DNA from: Patagioenas fasciata
Lineage: Eukaryota; Chordata; Aves; Columbiformes; Columbidae
Assembly (NCBI RefSeq): GCF_037038585.1
Contig: NC_092523.1
Coordinates: 3,663,001 to 3,727,000, forward strand
Direction of reading: 5' to 3'
Length of the DNA: 64,000 bases
Below the pieces are notes generated by a model. It was not told where the DNA came from, did not search any database, and was given only the letters and a program-made list of their open reading frames with translations. The position numbers and the translations under genes are program-made. Shown here piece after piece: positions 56,690 to 64,000 of the stretch (position 1 is the first letter of the stretch; each line of letters starts with the position of its first letter).

Positions 56690-57000
56690 ATAAATGCCAG
56701 CGCTCCGGCGTTACCCGCTTCTGAACATAAAAAGGCCTCCAGAGTCCTACCCCGAAGCCGGAGAAACCCGAGTCTCCCTTCCCCCTCGGCTCTCGCCCCG
56801 CTGGTTTCGGAAACGGAGAGGAAATACTTGTAATGTTATCAACATAAACACAGCTCTTGGCCGGCTGCGACATCCTGCGAGCTCTGCAGAAAAACAGCCT
56901 GACGTCACGGCGCCGGCTCCGCCGACGAGAAAAGGAGCCGGATTCGGCACCGCTGCCCCGGCGCGTTGGGACGCTCGGCATCGCATCTTCATTTTCAACC
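56690..57000. promoter_or_regulatory. CpG-rich patch with a perfect CRE; possible promoter
   Basis: Locally dense in CG dinucleotides, with the palindromic CRE TGACGTCA at 56900-56907 within CAGCCTGACGTCACGGCGCC. On the minus strand this lies about 4.6 kb upstream of the first PTPRA coding exon, so it could drive an alternative PTPRA transcript. No spliced exon could be fixed. Confidence 0.35.
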
Positions 57001-58489
57001 TTCCTTTTCAAAAATCAGAGTTAGAAACCTGAATAATAGATATAGATATTTATACATACATGGTATATATGCATTGAGCTACCCCATACGCTGCTCGGGA
57101 GCTTCCTATAGGAAAGGCTGGATTTTAGGCTCCGGGATGCATGTTTTAAAATAAGTGGATTTTGGCAAGATGATCAATGCTGTTGGAGGAGGAGCGGGGG
57201 AAGGAAATAATCTCTTTATAAAATAATAAGTGGCTTAAAAATGGTCCTTGTGTGTGCTGCTGGAGGGGGGTTTGGCTGCGGGACCACCTCCCTGTGTTTC
57301 CAGAAAGCAACCAATTATTATGATTATGATTATTATTGTTATTGCTGCACAAACTGCCCTGATCTCACCCGGCGTCCACAATCGGAAGCAGGATTTACCC
57401 CACATCCGACATGCTCCTAACTCCTGGAAAATGAGACAACCTCTTTTCTGTGTGTAAGGGGGAGACACGACCTTAATTCCACCTGGTTTTCTGGGACCCC
57501 AGAAAGCGCTGCTGCTGTTGAGAGGGATGCTAAAACACAGCAGCTCGACCGAGACCACCCGACTACCTTGTGCTGGCCCCAACTGCAGTGAATAATAGAA
57601 AATTGTTCAGTTTTCCTCTTGTTTTTTGGCATAAATAGGAGTAAGGTTGGTGTTTGCACCGCTTAGCGCTTTGAAGCAGCTCACAGTAGGAAGAGAGCGT
57701 GCATGAGCATAAAGAAAGGGGAAAAAGGTCTGTTTTTTTTAAATTTGGGTGGCAGCAAGCCACCGGCATGGCTCGGTCGCCCTGCAAAACAAACCTGTCG
57801 TCTCCTCTCCCCGCTCCCGGCTCCTTTTAAATCCCGTTTGTGGTTATTCCAGCCTCTCACTGGAGCTGTGATCCGTGGTGGAGGGGAGCTCGTCCCATGG
57901 CACAACTATTTTGCCGGCACCGGGTTCTCCTTGCTCGTGTGGATGTAAAAGTAACGATGAGGATGAAAAGCAAAGCCTGGTCCCCTATGGGAAATCCCCC
58001 GGGGATCAAGCGTCATGCAGTGGGTTCCTGAGCCATTTATTCGCTTCATTAACACCCTGCAAGGTGCTGCTTCGGCTCCGAATCGCGTTGGGGTGGCTAT
58101 TTGGGTGCAGGTTGTCTCTGGACATCGCAGGGAGAGGAGTCGTTGAGTTCAGGGAAGGAAAAGGGTTGTGTTGCAGTGACTAATTCCTTGCATGTGTCTC
58201 CGAAGCTGAAACGAGGCCTTGATGTGTCACTGAATGTTATCCCCCCACCCCGCCCTCTGCTTTTCCACCTTTCAACAGAGAAGATGAATCACAACCACCA
58301 TTCAATCTTTCTGAAAATCCACTTCATTTTTTTTGTCTCTTTCACATAAACAGGCGGCTTCCGCACAAGTGGCAGCCGCGGTAACGAATGGAGCACGAGG
58401 AGGAGGACGAGCCTGTGGGCTCAGGGTTTTGCTCTCTCCATCTGCCCAACCTTCAACCAATCACTGTTTTCCTGCACCTCGATATTTAC
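57001..58489. other. Non-coding DNA, probable PTPRA 5' intron
   Basis: Unique and AT-richer. No gene or repeat that I can support apart from short low-complexity runs. Confidence 0.4.
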
Positions 58490-58930
58490 TCACGGCATGG
58501 TTTGGCTTGAAGGGGCCTCAAAGCTCCCCCAGTGCCACCCCTGCCATGAGCAGGGACATCTTCACCAGCTCAAGTTGCTCAGAGCCCCGTCCAGCCTGGC
58601 CTGGGATGTCTCCAGGGATGGTTCATCCACCACCTCTCTGCCCAACCTGGGCCAGGCTCTCACCACCCTCAGGGACAACAATTCCCTCCTCATGTCCAGC
58701 CTGAATCTCCCTCTTTTAGTTTAAAACCATCACCCCTTGTCCTATCACTACAGGCCCTGTTCAAAAGTCTGTCCCCATCTTTCTTATCGGCCCCTTTTAA
58801 GTCCGGAAAGGCCGCAATAAGGTCTCTGCGGAGCTTCTCTTCTCCAGCTGAACACCCCAACTCTCTCAGCCTGTCCTCCCAGCAGAGCTGTTCCAGCCTC
58901 GGATCATTTTCGTGGCCCTCAGTCCAACAG
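58490..58930 (-). mobile_element. CR1 LINE 3' fragment, family B
   Basis: Inverted copy from CACGGCATGGTTTGGCTTGA to TTTTCGTGGCCCTCAGTCC. Confidence 0.88.
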
Positions 58931-59680
58931 AGGAACGCACGGTCCCCTTTCAAAGAGCAAGATCATCGTACGTGCATGGAAGGAACCCGACCCTACCTCC
59001 ACCTGCTGTTCTGGGTGTCCAGAAATAGGCACCACTGTTAGGATGATGAGAAAATCTGCCATCCTGAACCAGGATCAGTCTCTCTCCCGGAGGTCAACTT
59101 TAGCGAGATGTAAGTCTATCCCATGCCAATCACACAGGCTCTCAGTCACACACTGGGAGCGGTAACGTGTGTGAAACCATTGCGAGGGGATGTAGAGAGG
59201 ATCAGGTGTTCCCCAGACAGACTTTGGAAGAAGGTTCCCCGTGTTCCTTTCCTACCTCTGCTGCCAAACACTGGAAATCCTCACACCTTAGCCTGACCGA
59301 CCATAAAAAGGCTCCCAAAATGTTTTGTTTACTCCCTAGGTGAATTACGGGTTTAATTCATTCAGAAATATATAAAAGAACCTTTAAGACCAGAGTTAAG
59401 AATAACTTACTGGGTATATAACGAATACCAGGAGACGCGGGTTGCATCCCTGATATGCCGAGGGCAGATCGGTGCCACATCTAAGAATGAGACACGCGAT
59501 GATCTCCAGTCCTCGCCCACCGAGCCGCAGGGACAGGGTCTCCTGGCCACACCGCGAGCAGAGTCACCATCTGGAAGCCACCCAAGAGCCTTGGAGGGGA
59601 AGAGCTACAAATACGTCCAATGATTTTCCTAATAATAATTTTGCTAATAACCCTCACAATTAGGACGGGTTTAATTATTG

Positions 59681-59873
59681 ACACTGAGGGTGGTGAGAGC
59701 CTGGTCCAGGTTGGGCAGAGAGGTGGTGGATGAACCATCCCTGGAGACATCCCAGGCCAGGCTGGACGGGGCTCTGAGCAACCTGAGCTGGTGAAGATGT
59801 CCCTGCTCATGGCAGGGGTGGCACTGGCGGAGCTTTAAGGTCCCTTCAACTCAAATTATTCTATGATTCTATG
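59681..59873 (+). mobile_element. CR1 LINE 3' fragment, family B
   Basis: CACTGAGGGTGGTGAGAGCC to TATTCTATGATTCTATGA. Confidence 0.88.
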
Positions 59874-60184
59874 AGAAAGAAAGGGATGAAGAGGTTTTTT
59901 GATTTGTAGTGATGGAGAACAACCAGCTGGAGAAGGTTTCCTAAAGGAGCATCAAGGTGAGACAAGCAAAAGCCAAGAGAAGGTGAAGTGCCAAGGAAAA
60001 GGAGAGCGGTGAGCTAAGCCCAAGGGAGGATGAGGACGAAGGATGGACTTTGAGCCATGACCATGAGGAAGATGTTGGGAATGGAGCATTTTGCTGCAGT
60101 GGGGCTGGTGAGGGTTGGTGGGGCAGCCAGAGCTGCATTGCAAAGGGAGAGCGAGGTGAAACCTCTTCCTGAGGAAACTAAAAC

Positions 60185-60234
60185 TAAAATGATCCTTGTG
60201 GTCCCTTCCAACCTGGTGTTCTGTGATTCTATGG
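60185..60234 (+). mobile_element. CR1 LINE 3' scrap
   Basis: Only the tail: GGTCCCTTCCAACCTGGTGT to TCTGTGATTCTATGG. Confidence 0.75.
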
Positions 60235-60431
60235 CTGATTCTCTGACCCATCCCGGGGTGCGTTCCCCTGCGGGTTGGGCATCGCGGCTATGACGTGTGC
60301 TGGGAAGCAGAGAGCGATCGCCCAAAAGGCTTGAGTGAGCTGCTTCATCTCATTATTCAAAATAACAAATTAATATGTATTTTCTTTTAAAGTGAAGTCA
60401 TACAGGAATATATCTCTTTAAATATTCCATT

Positions 60432-60483
60432 TTATGGCTGGACTCTATGATCTCAAGGGTCTCTTGCAACCAAAACGATTCTT
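60432..60483 (+). mobile_element. CR1 LINE 3' scrap, old
   Basis: ATGGCTGGACTCTATGATCT to CAACCAAAACGATTCTT. Confidence 0.65.
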
Positions 60484-62274
60484 CTTTGTCCCAAGCATCG
60501 TTTGTAACATGTACAAAGAAAACATGAGTGCAGTTCGTACACCATCTACAGAAAGGACCGGTTGCATGTGATTGAGGAGTCAGGATGAAGCATGGCCATT
60601 ATTTAACATAACAACATCCCTACCTAACGAGATGCTTTTTGGAGAGCGAGCGAACCAAAACAAACCCACAGAAAAATAAAGCTGAGTTTTTCTGCAGGAC
60701 TGAGCTGAACTCCCAGCTCTAAGCTGAGACCGAGCCGAGGAGCCGGAGCGTTGGGGCAGCGAGCGCTCAGAGCATCCTACTTAAAACAAAGGTGTCGGCG
60801 GGGATCATTAGCATGACAGCCTTAAAAGCTCATTACAGGGGCTAAGCTCCAATTAAAAGGCATGCGTTCGGTCATGCAGCTTGAATCGCTGGTTGTGCTT
60901 ACCCTGAAATCCACCCGCGCCACTCGTGGGGTGTGGGGAGCAGCCAGCCCGTCCCACGGAGCAGCCCCGGGGCTCGCGGATCCGTCAAATCCCCGCTTTA
61001 CCTGCGGTAAATCTGCACCTCTGCTCAGTTCAGCCCTGTTGCCACAGTAACACTTGTGGTGTAGCCGAGATCACTGATTATGAAACTAGGGGAAAAAATT
61101 AAATAAATAAATCAGAGGCTGCTAATTAGGATACACTCCAGTTCTCCAAAAGCTCCGTATTAACGACATGATGATTGCGAGCGAAAATAAAGATGCCAAA
61201 AACCATCACCTCGGTCAGCATTGGCAACCACCAGCCGCTCTTTGGGTCTTTTGAGATATGGGTTTTAAAATTCAGCTTGCAAATTCCCTGTAAATTCAGC
61301 TTGTTTTCCTTCTCTTTAAACAAATGTGCAAGACTCGGTGGAACAGGCTTTACTCTTTACATATATTTGCATGTATTAGAATGGAAAAAAAGGGTTGAGG
61401 ACGATGTACAAACGGTGCTACCCCAAACGGGGCTGGAGATGCATCCCCTGCATCTCGCATTAACTGTGTTTTTGTTGCAGTTTGCCAGAATGAAACCAAA
61501 AGCCCAGTTTAACCAGTGGCCACGAGGGTCTATAAACCAGGTTTGCAAATGAGGGGAACTGGAGTCGCAAGCGTTTTCCTCTCTGATTCTGTTATTCCAG
61601 TGCCAAAAGCATTTTGAGGCACGTCTTGTGCTGAAAAGTCTGACTGGGAGCAGTTGTGCTGCCAGACACAAATGTTTTTCAACATAACCTACAAATAAGA
61701 TACCGGAGCGTATTTCCAGGCGAAAAGAAAATGGTCTGACAGGTACTTCTGGAGCTGCAGACCCAGAGTGATGCTGCTTTAAAGAGTCAGATTATCCAAA
61801 TGCCTTAATTATTCCATTCTCATTGACAATGAATATATTGATAGGATAAAATGGTGAGAAATAAGCGGTGTCAAGGAGCAAAACTGAGTTAATAGCTGAT
61901 AATATTCATTATATACTGGCAGACTCTGCATTTGTCCGTCATCCAGGGCCACTGCATAAGGCACAGCCCAGTTGTGCGACATCAGGTGAGGATGAGGAGC
62001 TGCCACCTCCCGAGGGGATGCAAAGGCTGAAATTCCCAGTGCAAACCAAATTGCTGGTGAAACCCGTGCCCTGGGCTCAGGAACGGCCTCAGGGTCATCC
62101 TGGGGAAGGGCAGGAGTTGGATTGTGATGCCCCAACCCAGACCCACAGCTGAACTTCTGGGTTGCGACATTAAACCCTTTGTGTCAGTGCGTGGGATTGC
62201 GGGACAACGAGCTAAAGCTCTTGGTCCAAAAAGAGGGAGAAGAGCTCTCCCCTGAAAGCAGCACGTAAAATGTT
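60484..62274. other. Non-coding DNA with candidate conserved patches
   Basis: No gene or repeat is supported. 60780-60870 has homeobox-like cores (GATCATTAGCATGACAG, CTCATTACAGG, CCAATTAAAAGGC) beside a CG-richer patch at 60720-60770. Confidence 0.35.
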
Positions 62275-62630
62275 CAGACTGGAGAACAGGAGCTGAGGGG
62301 AGACCTTCTGATCTCTGAACTGACTGAAAGGAGCTTGGAGCCAGGGGGGGTCGGGCTCTGCTCCCCAGGAACAAGCGCCAGGAGCAGAGGAAACGGCCTC
62401 AAGTTGCACCAGGGGAGGTTGAGGTTGGATCTGGGGAACAATTTCTTCCCCAAAGGGCTGTGGGGCATTGGAACAGGCTGCCCAGGGCAGTGCTGGAGTC
62501 ACCATCCCTGGAGGGTTGGACAGACGGACATGAGGTTCTCAGGGACATGGGGCAGTGCCAGGGGTGGGGGAATGGTTGAACTCCATGATCTTGAAGGTCT
62601 TTTCCAACCAAGATGATTCTACAATCATAT
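62275..62630 (+). mobile_element. CR1 LINE 3' fragment, family A
   Basis: From CTGGAGAACAGGAGCTGAGG to the tail AAGATGATTCTACAATCAT. Confidence 0.88.
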
Positions 62631-62739
62631 GTGACCTACCAGAAAACAAAGGAACAACCACTCTTAGGCCATCCCAATTTATAGAAAGTATCCCAGCCCC
62701 TACTTCTTAAATTAGTAAAAATAACCAGAGGAAAAAAAT

Positions 62740-62778
<39 letters not shown>

Positions 62779-62902
62779 GTCTATCTATGTCTACCTCTAC
62801 CTCTACCTCTACGTCTACCTCTACCTCTACCTCTACCTCTACCTCTACCTCTACCTCTACCTCTACCTCTACCTCTACCTCTATCTCTATCTCTATCTCT
62901 AT
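62740..62902. repeat. Compound microsatellite: CTAT, CTACCT, CTATCT
   Basis: About nine CTAT tetramers pass into about 15 hexamers of CTACCT and then CTATCT, about 163 bases in total. The change of period from 4 to 6 suggests that point changes in the tetramer array were amplified. Confidence 0.93.
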
Positions 62903-64000
62903 AAGAAGCCTGTGCACGCTGTAGGGCCGTGCTCTCCCTGCCTCCATGTCCCTTGACATCCCCAGCACCCACCAGCCAAGCACAGCCCGATATGTTAGGT
63001 GTAGTGTTAATTACCTTTTTAATGTGATTTATTAAGCGGAAACACCACAAAGGGCTGATCTTGTTCGCTAAGACATCCACCCACCACAATGCAAGATCAA
63101 CGGGCTGAGCGCGAGGGCATCACAGTCCCGAGCAGACGGGGATTGTCGTGTCACAAATAGCAAATGAATAAAACCAGTGGGATGCAGCTGCCATCAACGG
63201 TTTAGTTGGAGGCATTAATTCAAACCTCTTAATAGGCTTATTTACAGGAATTAGTCCTTTAATGCCGTGTGCTCATGTATGTAGTACAGCATAAGCTGGT
63301 TCGGTGCAGCCACAGAGAGAACATCTGCTTTTGTGAGCAATTAAGGAAAATTATTGCCAATTACAGGGACTGCAGGTACGAGCGCTGCACAGACTGTCTG
63401 AGAGGAGGGATGTGAAGCTTTTCAAGACACCGATGCGAGCGGGAACTTCACCAGGACCATAAATATCCCAGTGGTTTTGGGGTGATCCCCGTTATCATTC
63501 ACGCTCTTGGCATTTCCAGCAGATCAGGCTCCCAAATATTTCTTCTCATCCTCCCACTCTCCTGAAAAAGGATCCAATTGTGCCTCTGGTGGCTCGATTT
63601 CCACTTTCCATCTTTGGTTTCCATCTAGAATTTTCCACCCATTTCCACCTATTTTCCAACAAGGGTGTCCCCACTCAAGACAAAGTGATGCTGTAGGCAC
63701 AAGTCTGAGAGTCAGACCAACAAGAAGGGCGTCTCCTATCATTGCTATTGCTATAAACTTGTGAAATACATTTATATATTATTATATGTATAGCCATAAA
63801 CTTATTATAAACCTAATATCACGAAACAATTATATTTTATATATAGTATTGCTATTAAAAAGCTATCATAAACCTAATGTTACCATAATAAACCTATTTT
63901 CCTGCTGACACAACTTTACACAAATTGAATTGAGCCCAGTCTTAAACAACAGGGGGGGCATGAGCCCCTGCAGCTCCCCCATATACCAACACAAAACCTA
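62903..64000. other. Non-coding DNA to the window end
   Basis: No gene is supported. 63200-63380 is a repeat-free stretch with many ATTA/TAAT cores. 63755-63905 is very AT-rich with TATA/TATT words. Confidence 0.4.

Noticed and set aside
56658-57011. 117-codon minus-strand frame containing MSQPAKSCVYVDNITS
   Set aside because: Open because of CG-rich sequence. An AG acceptor-like site precedes part of it, but I know no family and could not link it in phase to PTPRA.

Overview
This window is nuclear DNA from a bird. It carries at least 35 truncated CR1 LINE 3' ends (many ending in the ATTCTATGATTCTATG-type tail), multi-exon genes with GT-AG introns, and a precursor for vasotocin (CYIQNCPRG) beside one for mesotocin (CYIQNCPIG), the non-mammalian neurohypophysial pair. 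The species cannot be read from the sequence. The gene order UBOX5 - AVT - MT(OXT) - MRPS26 - GNRH2 - PTPRA is the conserved vertebrate block that corresponds to human 20p13.

Layout. Positions 188-2405 (+) hold the last two coding exons of UBOX5, with a poly(A) signal at 3016. Positions 3.0-9.1 kb are non-coding: CR1 scraps, a homeobox-site-rich unique stretch at 6.1-6.45 kb, and a 1.55-kb minisatellite ending just before the vasotocin promoter. Vasotocin (9274-11038, +) and mesotocin (13300-15164, +) lie head to tail, each with three exons, a TATA box and an AATAAA. MRPS26 (19392-16222, -) has four exons. GNRH2 (21567-20520, -) encodes an intact chicken-II GnRH decapeptide in three coding exons, with a likely non-coding first exon and a CRE/TATA-like promoter near 22.3 kb. 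PTPRA (52301-25522, -) has 21 coding exons giving an 808-residue receptor tyrosine phosphatase. From 52.3 kb to the end I see only CR1 fragments, simple repeats, a CpG-rich patch at 56.7-57.0 kb that may be an alternative promoter, and several AT-rich unique stretches; this is probably the 5' untranslated-intron territory of PTPRA.

Biology. Three neuroendocrine peptide genes (vasotocin, mesotocin, GnRH-II) sit within 13 kb. They are flanked by a ubiquitin ligase, a mitochondrial ribosomal protein and a phosphatase that activates Src-family kinases. I rebuilt all coding models by hand from splice sites and reading phase; every complete gene adds up to an open frame with matching phases.

The most notable item is the complete GNRH2 gene. 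Its precursor is very short (71 residues) with a degenerate GnRH-associated peptide, and the gene is wrapped in four different GC-rich tandem repeats (61-, 79-, about 53- and about 80-bp units). This is a plausible reason why the gene could drop out of bird assemblies. I found no retrovirus-like element and no RNA gene that I could support.
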